Notes: generated from the letters alone by a model not told the origin. DNA of 64,000 nucleotides from Bettongia penicillata ogilbyi (GCA_023548195.1 JAJHZJ010000413.1:14629941-14693940); one strand, 5' to 3'. Shown: positions 41,985 through 54,115, counted from the first letter of the stretch. Program-made: numbers and translations.

Positions 41985-42149
41985 AATCAACCAGGCAACT
42001 AATAAACATTTATTAAGGGCTAACTATACGACAGGAACCATGTTAAGTACTATGAATACAAAGAAAATGATTCCTGCCCTCAAGGAGATTATATTCTAAT
42101 GGAGGAGAAAAATGTACTTTTACATATATAAAGATACATACGGAAGGAA
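41985..42149 (-). mobile_element. L2-clade antisense fragment, split by hAT element
   Basis: 'taaacatttattaagggcta', 'ctgccctcaaggagattata' and 'ttctaatggaggagaaaaat'. The same repeat resumes at 43658 ('gagttcttggagaagttggc', 'tgagctgaataacaaaggaa'). Confidence 0.55.
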
Positions 42150-42353
42150 CATTAGAACAAGGGTTCTTAACCTGGGGTCCATAAACTCTGTGAATTTAGA
42201 TGGAAAAAAACTAATTATTTTCGCAAACTTCTAATTGAAATTTAGCATGTCCTTCCCCTAAGAATATAGGAAACAAAACACCATAGTGTTGGCAGTACCT
42301 GTGACTTTGACAATGTACACATTATATTTGTTGCAAATGTTCAAACATATTGG

Positions 42354-42640
42354 TAGGCAACTAGGTGGCACAGTAAATAGAATTTGGACTTGGCATCAGA
42401 AAGATTTGTGTCTAAATCCTGTGGTAGCCACTTACTGGTCATGAGTCACTTTGAAGAGTGACTTAACTTGTCTCAGTCTCGGTTTCCTCCTCCATAAAAG
42501 GGGGATAATAATAAAAATAGCCTCTGACTCATAGGGTTGCTGGGGGGATTATACAAGATAACATTATACAAGATAACATATGCACAGGGCTTTGTAAACT
42601 TTAAAGGTTATTTAAAATGCTTGCTGTTGTTATGTTCATT
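42354..42640 (+). mobile_element. tRNA-like marsupial SINE inserted in hAT element
   Basis: 'ggcaactaggtggcacagta', 'gtctaaatcctgtggtagcc', 'gtttcctcctccataaaagg', 'gggctttgtaaactttaaag'. Near full length. A short 16-bp repeat ('ttatacaagataacat') is tandemly doubled at about 42550-42582. Confidence 0.75.
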
Positions 42641-42686
42641 AATGCATTGAATTAGCGTAGCTATAAGACCCAGCACTAAATCACAC

Positions 42687-43267
42687 ATGATCTCAGACCT
42701 ATCTACAGACCTTGGAAGAACTTACCTGGTCTATCATGGGGTGATGTTATACGCTGAAGTCATTCATTCATCAGCTATGACTCTCATAGTGATCCAGACA
42801 TCTATTTTGTTTGAACAGGAAGTGGAAGAAGATGAATCGTTTTTTACTGTTTGTGAAAGTTTTGCAAAACTGGATGGTTCACATGAGAATTCTTAATTCT
42901 CTGTAAGGCACAGAATCTTTTCTAATATGGAATGGGGCACGTAAGGTTGATATTTCTAGAGGGGACCAAGTTTAAACAAGTCTCCTGGTGGTGATAACTC
43001 TTGAAGTGTGTTATTCTTTAAAGTAATTTCTTACTATTGCTAACAGATCACACAATCATGTGGGTCACACAAAACTTATGCATGTGCAGTTTATATTGTC
43101 AGTTCTCTGAACCTCATTGATCTTGGGACAAAGCATTACTGCAATTGGAGCTTAACCAGGAAAACCTTGGAAAATTCAAATATTCCTTGAGAAATGCCTG
43201 TCCTCGCCGTTATGGAAAATTTAGTTCCATTTGAACAGCATATCTTTGTGAATTGGGATTTTCAACA
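42687..43267 (+). pseudogene. hAT transposase C-terminal relic
   Basis: Open 69-codon frame 42687-42896, then broken frames to the LCELGFST block at 43244-43267. Only the last block is recognised as the hAT dimerisation region. No catalytic residues can be placed with confidence. Confidence 0.5.
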
Positions 43268-43657
43268 ACTGTAACCACAAAACAAAGCAAAAAATCAAAA
43301 TTGATGGGATGTCCAACAAGACATATGTGCTGTCTTGTCCAAGACCTCCCCACAGTTTAATGTTTATTCTAGCTAAGCAACAACATATTCACACTGATAT
43401 GTCTTTAAAAAATAAAATTTAACTATATTTCATGCATATTTTCTTGTTACTTAATGTACCAATAAACTAGCATATTATTATAACACAACTTTGTTTTTTA
43501 AAATATTTTGATAACAGTTTTGCTATATTTCATTTCCTTTGCAATCTTGTGTACTTCATTTCATGTATTTGGAAACATCCTAAAAAGGAGTCCAAAGGTT
43601 TCATTAGACAACTGAAGGAACACGACAAAAAAAAGGTTTTGAAACCCTGCCTTAGGG

Positions 43658-43740
43658 GAAAAGACATTAGTAGCTTAGGGGACTAAGGAAGAGTTCTTGG
43701 AGAAGTTGGCAATTGAGCTGAATAACAAAGGAAACCAACA
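43658..43740 (-). mobile_element. L2-clade antisense fragment (right part)
   Basis: 'agagttcttggagaagttgg' and 'caattgagctgaataacaaa' continue the remnant of 41985-42149. Confidence 0.5.
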
Positions 43741-45387
43741 ATTCCTAAAAAGCAGACGTGACGAAAGAGAATATTTCCTCTTTCTCCTTCTTGCCTTTCC
43801 AAACTTAACCTTTTCTTAAAACTCCCCATATTTATGGAATCTTCTATGGCAGAAATGTCTATGACCCATAAAAATCTCAATAATGCTGCTTCTCTGTGTG
43901 ATGTCAGATATAGGAAACTCATCATACAAGGCTGTAATAGTTCCTGTCTTTCCCTGTAAATTTCCTGTCCCTCATATACATCACTATTATGGGGGAGAGG
44001 GGACAGTATGAAACCCCATCTTCCTTCAGTAATTTACGAAAAAAAGAATGACAAGATACTGTTAAGATCTGTGTGCCAGACCAGGAAGGCATCTTTTACA
44101 GTATCATCTAATTAATTCTTTATTGTATTGTAACTGGAAGGTCATCTTATCTGAAATTTGGTTATCACGAGTCCTCAGGCTGAATTAAGGCTGTACCTTT
44201 TGGTGGCCTATCCATTTGCAAATTTGCATTTCCAGTGACTATAATGCTGATGTATCCTTTGCCCTGAATATCTCATATGAACCCCCTTTTCCAGTCGCCC
44301 CAACCACCATGTGTCTTGTCCCTGGATGTGTTAAGTTAGGGCCTTATGCTTCACATTGTGTGAATTAGCATGCATTCACAACAAAGGGCAATTGCTTTTA
44401 ACATCATCAGGTGGTCATAAATTGAGGCCGTTGCATATTCCTAGAAAACTTGAAGAACTCTAAGCCACACTGGCAGATGGAGAAGTTTCATAATGATGGA
44501 CAATATTATAGACTTGCACCTTAATTGTCTTATTATAAAGTCATTTCTTACAAGCATTTTCTGTAGATAGAATTTTTAAGAGGGGTGTTTAACATCCTCT
44601 CAACCTCAATTAATGTAACTAACAAGATTCTCTACCCCTGAGACCTTTATCAGGTGAAACTGTCTCTTTGATTAAGTTCCAGAATTAATCAATCAAAAAT
44701 AAAAAAATAAATGTGAACAATTCCTAGACTCCCCTATCTCCCCTATTGAATCAATCTATCAATTCAATGAATGAACTAGTACAAACAACCTAGATAATCA
44801 AGTTATGCAAGAGTGAAGTGCTTCAAGTCATTGGATGAAATCAGATGACAAAATATACTGGAAGGGGCTGAAAGAACTAGACACAAGCCTATAGCAGAAG
44901 AATTCCAATAAATGCTTCAAGAGTTAAGCTTTGGGCATTCTTTGAGAAGCAAGACTCTTGGGACTATAATGATAAGGCAAGGTGTAGGACTGAGCCCAGA
45001 GGGACTGTCTTGTACCCTTTCTGGATCCCTCATTGATTATATCATCATCAGAGAGAATAGACCAGTAACAAGTTGAGGACAAACTAAATAAGGTAGGAGA
45101 AGGCAGCTTCAGAAAGGATGACCTGTATGGAGCAGGGAGAAGTGGAGGTTCAATATTTTACAAGGACACGGACTTTCAGAACCTAGCTGAAAGCTTCATG
45201 CATGAAATGGGAACTCACAAGGATACCAAAATAGGAGAAAAAGACTTCCTCTAATCAGGAGCCGTGATTTAACCCTAAACTTAAGCCTATTTACCCCCAG
45301 GCTCTCTATGTATTTGTGAGAAAATACATCCTAGACTTTTAGGGAGATGTTTTGGTATCAATTGTTCTTACTGTATCACATTAGTAA
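43741..45387. other. No recognised feature
   Basis: 1.6 kb, the longest stretch without a family I can name. No convincing exon; the frame 43683-43925 (minus) has no domain. Candidate unique sequence. Confidence 0.45.
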
Positions 45388-45635
45388 ATGTTGTTCAGCC
45401 ATTTCAGTCATGTCCAACTCTTCATGACCCCATTTGGGCTTTCCTTGGTAAAGTCACTGGGGTGGTTTGTCATTTCCTTCTCCAGCTCATTTTATAGATG
45501 AGGAAATTAAGGCAAACAGGGTTTAGTGACTTGCCGGGTGTCACACAGCTAAGTGTCTAAGGTCACAGTTGAACTCAGGTCTTCCTGACTACGGGTCTAG
45601 TGTTCTATTCCCTGTCCTGCCGAGCTGCCCCACAT
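45388..45635 (-). mobile_element. Mar1-like CORE-SINE, full length
   Basis: Reads 'atgttgttcagccatttcag', 'tcatgtccaactcttcatga', 'ccccatttgggctttccttg', 'ccatttccttctc'-type text, 'gatgaggaaattaaggcaaa', 'ccgagctgcccc' on the plus strand. Confidence 0.85.
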
Positions 45636-46040
45636 TTGGGGACAAATACCCCTAAGTAAAAGCGAATTAGGTCTGCCAGCTGGTAATCAACGGGGAGCAT
45701 ACCAGATGGGGACTCACAAAGGACAGTATAAATAACATCCCAAATGCCATAAATTTATTCCTAGAACCCTAAGGGAGGAATAACAGCTGTCCTCTAGGGA
45801 TCTGGCCCAGTAATGTAAGTAGAAGCTGGGGAAAGTAGACCCATAAAGGGGAGACATCATTAAAATAATTATCTTTAGCTTCATAATTTAATGTCTTTTT
45901 CATTGCATTTCTAATATTTTTTTAAAAGAGATGACGAGTATCCTAACTCATAAAACCTTCAAGGGGGTCGGTTTGTTACAGTATTCAAGACATTCCTAAA
46001 TGGGAATCCTACATGTGTTTTTCAGAATTCATCTTGCCAG
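45636..46040. other. No recognised feature
   Basis: Nothing recognised. Confidence 0.4.
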
Positions 46041-46044
46041 ATAG

Positions 46045-46245
46045 AGAATGTACCTTAGTGCAGTGTAAAGAGGACTAGATGTGGGGTCAGAAGACTGGGG
46101 TTCAAACGATGGCTCAACTACTTACTCCCTTTGTGAAGTTGGGCAATTGACTAAATCTCTCTGGGCCTCAGTTTCCCCAGCTATAAAAAGAGAAAGACTA
46201 GATGACCTCTAAGGAAGGTTCTCAGTTTATGAACCCATGACCTTT
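46045..46245 (+). mobile_element. tRNA-like marsupial SINE
   Basis: 'ttagtgcagtgtaaagagga', 'ctggggttcaaacgatggct', 'ctgggcctcagtttccccag', 'agactagatgacctctaagg'. Near full length. Confidence 0.78.
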
Positions 46246-46249
46246 TCTC

Positions 46250-46650
46250 TTCCCTTAACAATTCATTTCTCATTTTGCTGATTGAGAAGCAAATCCTAAA
46301 TTGATCAAGGGCTGGGAAGCATTAACACAAATGAGCTCATAGCAGTAGAAGTGAACTCATGATTACTCTGGCTGCCAAAACCAATCCACATCAGATTGTG
46401 AACCTTGCCCAAGATCTCATAGACTATGAAAACCACAGAGTCTGAAGATAAATTCTTTTCACTTTAATACGAAGAATAATTAAAAGAGACAATTCTCAAG
46501 GGCCCACTAGTCTGTCTTTCTTAAGAAAAATAAAAGGGAAATTTGCATGCTTGTAGATCTATCATGCTAGATATTTTCACAAATGTGGATAGGCATTATG
46601 GACACCGACATATGAATACACAAGGCACAAGTGGGGTACTGAACAAACAA
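46250..46650. other. No recognised feature
   Basis: Nothing recognised. Confidence 0.4.
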
Positions 46651-46654
46651 TTCC

Positions 46655-49140
46655 TGCATACCAGCCATTGGAAGCTTCCCAACTTACTATTCCTCTTACT
46701 TTCTGACTCCGCCATACCCTAGACCCTGGCTCAAGGTACTCTATTGACAATTTCTGTATTTTTTGGCTGGCAGTTTCAGCCTGGCAACCTGGTTCTCCTT
46801 CAAAGACTGTTTCTGGTAATGACCCAACTCTGAAATTGACCTAATCCCATCATGCAAAGTCAACTTTGCCTTTGTCTGCTAACCCCTAAGAAACTGGTTC
46901 TGGAATGGGAATTGGCATGGTCCTTGCTCTTCCCACTGACATTTCCACTGCCATTATCACTCAGCAACCCTTCCTCTGATGAGGTTTGCTTAATCCAAAT
47001 TTATCACTCAATTCAAGTCATGATTTTCTTTTTCCTTCTGGTTCCTAGGATGATTTCCTTCCTTTCTCAATGAGTTCAATGCATTCTCAAGTTCCCTGTG
47101 TACTCAACTCATCTCCCTTTTACTAGGGGACCTCAACATATATATTAATTTTCCATTAAACTCCATAACATTCCACTTTCTCAACGTACTCAATGCCATA
47201 AAGTACTCTACCTCAGCTTCCCATAGCAACAGTTGCATAATTGATCTTTCAAGTGTTCTGCTCCCATGATCAGTATCTGAAATTCTTTTATCCAGTCATA
47301 ATATCTCATTATTCCACATCCTCCCTCCAGTTCTAAATCTTCTTAAACTTATTTTTATTATTATTATAACCTTCATTCCCTCTACCCTTCAATATCTTCC
47401 CAGGTCATCATCCCTGATCTGACTGTACTCTCCTCCATTCCCATTCTCTATTTTTTAGTTTAGTTCTACACTATGCTTTATTCTAGAATAGCTTCTCCTT
47501 TGTTCTATTGCTTTGTCAAGCTCCAAAACTGTATTTGTCCCATCATTCACCTCTTCTATGCCTAATCAATTACTTCTGACTAGAACTGAGAGATTGTACA
47601 ATTGGACTGACTGAAACCACTGCAAAATGTTGTGGTCTGACTTCAGTAGAACCCTTCTAATGGTAAGATAACTCTTGGATTCTCTAATTCACACATCACA
47701 GCAGATATTTCAATTCTCTTTCTGCTCAAGCCTCTTATACAGCCACTTCCATTATCTTCTTAGTGAGTTTGTCTCATACTTTTAGAAAATTGAGGCCATT
47801 TGCCATCTTTTCTTCTCTGTTCTTGTCACAACTCCATGAAAGTATCCTCCTTTACTCCAGTCTATAGGTCTTCTACTTGCCAAAGGCAATCCTTCTGCAT
47901 GGACTCTCAATCCCATTACATCTCATCTTCTTTGGCACACCATCCTCTTTATAATATTCATTCTCTCCCAACTATTCTTTACTTCCTTGATAGCTACAAA
48001 TATACCAAAATCTCCTTCATCTTAATGAAAAAGAATAAAAACACCTCATTAGAAGACACTTCCCCCACTCTTTGCAGAGGTAATGATCCATAAGTGTGAA
48101 GTACTGTAATTAGCGTAAAACTTCTCCAATGTATCAATTGGTTTGAATGAGTTTTTCCTCTTCCTATTTAAAAAAAATCTTTGTTATAGAGATGGTTCTT
48201 TGTGGGATGAGGGAGAGGGAAGATGGGAGATAGGCAATGTAAAAATAAGACATATCGATAAAAATATTAGACACAAAATCTCATTAGATCCTACCATCCC
48301 TGAAAAGCCTTAATTCTCTTTCTCTATACCTCCCCTGTCATAAACTCCTTGAAAGAGCTGCCTAAATTCATCACTTCCACTGCTTCTGTTCCTATTCTCT
48401 TCTAGATCTTTGCAACATAACTTCCATTTCCTTCCAACTCAACAGAAATCATCCTCTCCAAAGTTATCAATGATCTCTTACTTGTCAAATCTAGTATCTT
48501 TTTCCCCAGTCTTCAACATTCTTGACTTCTCTATAATATTTGACACAGCTGACTCTCTCCTCTAGAAAATCTCTTCTTTCTCCTGGTCACCTTTTTGCCC
48601 ATTCATCTATTCCTCAGTCGCTTTGTAGGATCATCTTTCATGTCAAGTCTTCTTATTGTGGGTATTCCCCGACATTATTTTCTTCAAGACTTTTTTCTCT
48701 TTCCTCTCTACAATTTCTTACTTAACAATTCTAGCAGCTCTCATGTGTTTTAATTATCATCTCTCTCTATATATCGAGCCCTAGTCTATCTTCTGTGCTC
48801 TAGTTTTGCATCATCAGCTTTCTATTGGTCATTTCAAACTGTACATTCCATAGACATGAAACTCAATATATTAATACAGAACTCTTTACCCTTCCCCAAA
48901 CACCCATTATCTTCTTCTGAACTTCTCTCTCTTTTTTTTTTTGAGGAAACTATCATTTTTCCAATCACTCAGGTTTGTGACCTTGGTGTCATCCTAGACT
49001 CCTCTCTCATAGTCTTCTCAGAATATCCATTCAGTTGCCAAGTTATGTCATCTGTCACCATAGCATCTCTCATATACTTACTTGCCTGTCTCTCCACTCA
49101 CAGTTATAGCTTTGCTTTGACTCTAATCACCTTTGTCCAG
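46655..49140 (+). mobile_element. Long L2-clade LINE, decayed (endonuclease to RT)
   Basis: The plus strand carries in order: an endonuclease-type motif LLGDLNIYINF near 47124-47156 (the GDFN box of APE-type LINEs); the reverse transcriptase block DFSIIFDTADSLL at 48534-48572 (the DFS.AFDTVDH box); FNYHL at about 48748-48762, after which the expected YADD codons are missing; and VCDLGVILDSSL at 48973-49010. CT-rich throughout. Frames are broken repeatedly, so it cannot code. About 190 bp of foreign sequence lies at 48095-48285. Confidence 0.7.
48095..48285 (+). mobile_element. Unclassified insertion inside the L2-clade LINE
   Basis: 'ttgtgggatgagggagaggg' and 'aaaaataagacatatcgata' followed by AAAAATAT look like the purine-rich 3' UTR and tail of a LINE. 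The reading of the host LINE is interrupted here. Confidence 0.4.
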
Positions 49141-49141
49141 G

Positions 49142-49260
49142 ACCAGGGGCAGAGAACCTGTGGCCTCAAGGTCACAGATGGCCCTTTAGGTCCCTTAAGT
49201 GTGACCTCATTGGCTGAATCCAATCTTCACAGAACAGATTCTTTTGTTAGTGCCTTTCCC
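49142..49260. mobile_element. hAT-type element, 5' half
   Basis: 'ccaggggcagagaacctgtg', 'gcctcaaggtcacagatggc' and 'cctttaggtcccttaagtgt' match the left half of the element at 58020-58129. The right inverted repeat is missing. Confidence 0.6.
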
Positions 49261-49425
49261 CTCCAAGATGTATGAGTTTTCTATATTCCTATATATATTG
49301 CACATTCATGTAATTTTTCCATTGGAATAGGAACCTTAAAGGCAGAGATTATTTCAATCTCATCTTTTTGTTTTCTGCACATAACATAAGATCTAGCATA
49401 ATAAATGTTATTTTATTAATTTTTT
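49261..49425 (+). mobile_element. L2 3' tail
   Basis: 'aggaaccttaaaggcagaga' and 'gatctagcataataaatgtt' form an L2 3' end, probably that of the long LINE to its left. Confidence 0.6.
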
Positions 49426-49559
49426 AAGAGTCTGAACAATGGCTTTGCTGTTTCAATATTATATCTCAGGTATAGAAACTCATCCTGGATGGCATGCCAT
49501 TAAGATACAAGATAGACTCAGTAATCAACTGACTGTCTCTTGCCTACTTCCTAGATAAA

Positions 49560-49745
49560 CCATTGGCATCTCAATTTCAACATTTCCAAAAAAGAAATTT
49601 TCTTTTCTTCTAAATCCTCCCCTTAACCAAACTTCCTGTTGAAGGCATCATCATTCTCTCAATTAACTGAGTTCATAAGCTCAGAGTCACCCTCAAATCT
49701 TTCCTGCACCCAACCCCCATAATCAACTTTCAAGTTTTGTCAATT
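49560..49745 (+). mobile_element. Second L2-clade ORF2 fragment
   Basis: 'ggcatctcaatttcaacatt' and 'agctcagagtcaccctcaaa' give a decayed form of the HLKLN...LGVxLDSS block seen at 48856-49010. Confidence 0.45.
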
Positions 49746-50012
49746 CTTTATTTTCATTTAATTTAAAACATTTTTTAAAAAGTATTTCCAGATACATCAT
49801 AGAACAGATTATGCATGAAACTGTGAATCTACAATATGGAAATTCCTTTTCTTCTAAGAATATGATAAATTCAATATGTAACTTTCAAAGTTACCCAGCT
49901 TATCTGTGATTCCTCTTGGATTTCTGTTCTCTTCATTTTAGGGGAAGAGAGGGAATTCCATTTTAGTTTTTTTTCTTATTCCCATCTGCCCGAAAATGAA
50001 AAGAAAGATTCT

Positions 50013-50014
50013 GA

Positions 50015-50084
<70 letters not shown>

Positions 50085-50151
50085 CAGAGAGACAGAGAGA
50101 CAGAGAGACAGAGACAGAGAGACAGAGACAGAGACAGAGAGACAGAGAGAT
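50013..50151. repeat. (GA)n / (GACAGA)n microsatellite
   Basis: GA run of about 64 bp followed by GACAGA units. The three overlapping frames are artefacts. Confidence 0.95.
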
Positions 50152-50202
50152 TTTCATAGATGTTTATTCCCATGCATTATATGTGAGGTCTTGTTAATAT
50201 CA

Positions 50203-50430
50203 ATTTTATTTAATCAATTAGTCATGTCTGACTTTCTGTGATCCCATTTGAGGTTTTCTTGGCAAAGATACCTGAGTGATTTGCCATTTCCTTCTATAGC
50301 TCATTGGACAGATGAGGAAACTGAGGTAAAGTTGAGTGATGTGCATGATCACATAACCAATGTTTGAGGCTAGATTTTAACTCAGGTCCTCCTGATTCTG
50401 GGGAGTCACTCTAGCCACCTAACTGCCCAT
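50203..50430 (-). mobile_element. Mar1-like CORE-SINE
   Basis: 'attagtcatgtctgactttc', 'tttgaggttttcttggcaaa', 'gatgaggaaactgaggtaaa', 'ccacctaactgccc' on the plus strand. Confidence 0.8.
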
Positions 50431-50517
50431 TAACATCAATATAGAATGATAATTCATGACGTTATCCCCAGATTTTAGAACAAAGACAATTTGGCAGCCT
50501 GTGGCCCTGGACTTATT

Positions 50518-50552
50518 TTATCATCATCATCATCATCATTACCACCACCATC
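50518..50552. repeat. (ATC)n / (CCA)n simple repeat
   Basis: Six to seven ATC units followed by CACCACCACC. Confidence 0.9.
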
Positions 50553-50764
50553 TTAATAACTTCATTATATTGGACTAAGTTTTTTGAAGCTAAAATTGAC
50601 ATCAAAACAGATGTATAAATAGACTGAAAACATCAATTATCTGACACTCAGAATGAATCAATGAGTACTTATTGAGTGCTACCTGTGTGTCACACATTGT
50701 GATAGTTTCAGGAAGTTCCCAGACATGCTTCATTTCAATCCCTATTCTCCAGCCATCTCCTCAC

Positions 50765-51080
50765 CATGGTGCCCCACCCATTCCCCCTCCCATCCCCCCA
50801 TCCTCCTTGTTCTGGAACCATGATCAAAATCAATGCTGCTTTTGTCCCTGACCTTCCTATGTCAGTCTACTCTCATATTGTCCTACTGACTCTCTTGATA
50901 ACTTTCAGGAATAAAAGTGCCTCCACGGCTAAAACTCTCCTCAATACGTTGTCTCCCATTATTACAGTGCAAGCTTCTTGGGGGCACGGACTTTCTCTGC
51001 TTTTATATATTTATCCTCAGTGCTTAGCACAGAGCTTGGGATACAGTAATTATGGAATAAATATATGTTCACTCTTGTAT
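50765..51080 (+). mobile_element. L2 LINE 3' region
   Basis: 'gcttcttgggggcacggact', 'tttatcctcagtgcttagca', 'cagagcttgggatacagtaa', 'ttatggaataaatatatgtt' are L2 3' end phrases. The upstream part is weaker. Confidence 0.65.
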
Positions 51081-51289
51081 TCATGCAAATACAAAAGTGG
51101 GATGGTTCCTGTCCTGTAGTGAAAACCCAATTAGACTTTGGTAATAGTATCTCAAAGGTTCACCAGGTGGTCACATTTTCCTATGAAGTTAATATGTGTA
51201 TAAGTTTTAATTAACCTAGCTGAAATTGGTACAATTTCAAATGTACAAATGTCAAAATGAAGGAATACAATAGATACTGTTTTTTAAAA

Positions 51290-51985
51290 TAAAAATGAAC
51301 AGATAAACATTTCAATAGACTTCAAAGAAGTCTATTTTCTTTCCCTCTTGCTCTGTATACATTGCAAAAAAAAAATAGAAAAGAAAAACAAATTCTTAGC
51401 AACAACTATGCATAGTCAAGCAAAAAAAAAAAATCCCTCATCATATATAAAAAAATGGATAGCCTCATTCTGTATCCAAAGTCTATTACCTGTCCATCGG
51501 GAAGTGAAAAGTAAGTTTCATCATCAGTCCTCTGCAGTCACAGATGGTAAATTCATTGATCAGATAGCTTTCTGAGCTATTTGTCTTTTCAATGTTGCTA
51601 TTGTATAAGTTGTCCTCCTGATCCCATTGATTCCTCTATGCATCAGTTCATATGTCTTTCCATGTCTCTTTGAAATAAGTCTATTTTCTTATTGTAGCAT
51701 TCTGTCATATTCATATACCACAGCTCATGCAATCAATCATTCTTTGAATGATGGGTATCCCTTTAATTTCCAGGGTTTTGTTTTTTTTTGCCACCACCAC
51801 TGCTATAAATATTTTTGTACATAAAGGACCTTTTCTTATTTCTTTTATCTCATATGGGTGACACGGCTTAGTCAAAGGGCATGCACTGTTTAATAATTTT
51901 TTGTGTATAATCTTAAATTACTTTCTATAGTGGTTGAACCCATCTCCAGGTCCATTAATAGTGCATTAAGGTTTTTTGGGGTCAA
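51290..51985 (-). mobile_element. L1 ORF2 end and 3' UTR, old
   Basis: The antisense text 'atgcatcagttcatatgtct', 'cattctgtcatattcatata', 'ccacagctcatgcaatcaat' and 'tttaatttccagggttttgt' matches the L1 ORF2 C-terminal DNA seen at 15220-15370. More diverged than the other L1 pieces. Confidence 0.7.
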
Positions 51986-53265
51986 TCATTAATGTTATGG
52001 AAAGGCAGCCCAAGAATCCAACAACTTCACCTTCTTCACTACAGTTTTAGGAGACAGAAAGATACCAAAAATCCCAGTTATTATCAGTTGTTGAAGAAAG
52101 CAAGTACTAGGTTTTGTACTAGAATCACTGCAATGTCTTGAACCATTAACATCTAAAGCAATATATGAGTTAATTAAAATAATGATACTGAGTAATGAGG
52201 AAAATATTAAATTAAGTTACTTTTTTTTACTTATTTAAGGAATTGTAAAGTAGATTTTAGAATAGTTTTAATTTTTAAAAGTTTTGATACTTTAAGAATT
52301 ACCCTCAGTTTTTCAGAAAGAAATTATTTTCTGTAATATTTTGGTAGCCAAACATGTTAGATAACCTGGCGCTATAGTCTAATAATCAAGCAAGGCAAAG
52401 TAATTGTACATGAATTTAAAAGAGATGGTGAGACAAAGCAATAATCATTAGCAGTATGCATAAGAACTGCCTTGCTTGAGAAAACTTAAAGGGCTAATGA
52501 GTGAATATATTAATTGGAAAAGACTTAATGGAGCATAGAGCTAAATAAACAACTAAAGGTTTGTACATTGTTGGAAGAGAAAAAAGGTTACATGGATAAG
52601 AGAAGTAGAAGGTGTTCTTAACTTTAGGGAGGGACATGTAATTTCCAGTGCTGAGAATGAGAAGAGCTGTGAAAGGAGGTGGCAAAAAATATTAGCAGGA
52701 GGGAAGCTGAGATCAAGTTGATGGGGAAAACAAGAGTGGTCTGGAGAGTTTGGGGGTTACCAAAGAATACTGGCACCAAATCCCAATAGGGTTCACCATT
52801 CCCTTTACTGGCAGATAACTGGTTCCCAATTCACCATCAAGAGTTAAGGCAAAAGACAGAAGTGGAGGAAATAGGGAGATGTTAAGCATCAAAGACCACA
52901 CCCATGGGCATTGACTGTATTGAGTGTATTGGACTGCAGTGGACCAAAGGAGAGAAAGGAGGATTATTGTTCATAAGACAAATCATTAAAATACAGAGCC
53001 AAACTTCATTATAGTTTAAAGAGAATTCACTCAAGTGTGAAGGTAGAAATCATTTGCTGTTGAAGTATGTCACAAGTTGAAGTCATGTTATTCAGATGCC
53101 TTTGCTCAGATTTAAAAAAAATGTAATCAATTTCTTCTATGTGCTTCCTATTGTTATTTATTTTAGTCCCCATGGCTCTCTAGGAGGTTCCTAATTTGAG
53201 GGTTAAGACTCTCTTTCAAAGGAACGGAGAGACCAGTTAGTACAAAGGCTTCATTTTATTGATCA
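51986..53265. other. No recognised feature
   Basis: 1.3 kb of AT-rich sequence. The stretch 52485-52900 looks like a decayed retroelement but I cannot name it. Minus frames at 52494-52685 and 52713-52901 have no domain. Confidence 0.4.
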
Positions 53266-53269
53266 GTAT

Positions 53270-53350
53270 TTACTAAAAGTCAGAGATATTAAGTGGTTTG
53301 TGCATGATCACATAGTCATTAAATGATGGAGGTAGAATCTGAGTCCTGGG
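53270..53350 (+). mobile_element. MIR-core fragment
   Basis: 'ttaagtggtttgtgcatgat', 'cacatagtcattaaatgatg', 'gaatctgagtcctgggcttc'. Confidence 0.45.
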
Positions 53351-53454
53351 CTTCAAACTCCTGGATCAGAGCTCCTTCCATTGTATTCTTCTGTACAGTC
53401 TGTTTTCCCTCCTTTATTTGTTTGGTCCCAGGGTATTTTAATTGCTTGTGAAGG

Positions 53455-53670
53455 AAAGGAGATGTCAAAAATGACCTACATTCAATTCCTGCTGTGACCA
53501 CATAGCAGTCATATGACCATGGATAGGTTCCCTAACTTTTCTGAGACTGTTTCTTCATCTGCAAAATGAAGTTAATAATACTTGTAGCATTCCTTACCCC
53601 AGAGGACTTTTGTGAAGTGAGCATCATATCAGGCAATATGTAAAGATAGGCTATGATAATTTGTGTTAGC
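53455..53670 (+). mobile_element. tRNA-like marsupial SINE
   Basis: 'cctacattcaattcctgctg', 'tttcttcatctgcaaaatga', 'tatcaggcaatatgtaaaga'. Confidence 0.6.
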
Positions 53671-54024
53671 CATCCTGAATCATCCCTATGCAGCTTCCTT
53701 TCTTTGATTCAACCTATTCATTCCCCACCATTTCTCAAGGGCCCTAAGCACTATTTTTTTCTATAAAAATTGTATTTGCCCATAGCTCTTCTAAAGCATA
53801 GCACTTGACTTCCATTCCATGGATAGCAGCCCCTTACCTGGAATATTTAAAGGAGGGAGGGCTCTCTTGCCACCCTATCTCACTCTTGGACAGAAACTTC
53901 CTAATAATATCCCTATTTAGGTATTTACAATAAAATTTAACATTTTAATAGAAAATTCCATTCTGTTCCATAAAATGGTGGGGAAAAATAGCATTTGTGT
54001 GGTTTTGTTATCATCCTCACATTA
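53671..54024. other. No recognised feature
   Basis: Nothing recognised. Confidence 0.4.
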
Positions 54025-54115
54025 CTGATAAGAAAATTGATCCACAAACATTAAATGAGTATATACTTCATGCCAAGTGTTGTGCTAGGTGCTAGAGATA
54101 TAAAGGAAACTGTGG
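54025..54115 (-). mobile_element. L2-clade antisense fragment
   Basis: 'tatacttcatgccaagtgtt' and 'gtgctaggtgctagagatat' match the antisense start block of the 24296 repeat. Confidence 0.4.

Larger units (their letters stand above)
42158..43649 (+). mobile_element. hAT DNA transposon with transposase remnant
   Basis: The left end CAAGGGTTCTTAACCTGGGG and the right end, in reverse complement, CAGGGTTTCAAAACC form the terminal inverted repeats of a Charlie-like hAT element. Flanks CATTAGAA (42150-42157) and CCTTAGGG (43650-43657) agree at five of eight positions. Near 43244-43267 the plus strand reads LCELGFST, the C-terminal hAT dimerisation motif (CE.GFS). The rest of the transposase is broken. 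A SINE is inserted at about 42354-42640. Confidence 0.75.

Noticed and set aside
50013..50151. Regular short direct repeats that might suggest a CRISPR-like array
   Set aside because: They are GA/GACAGA microsatellite units without spacers.
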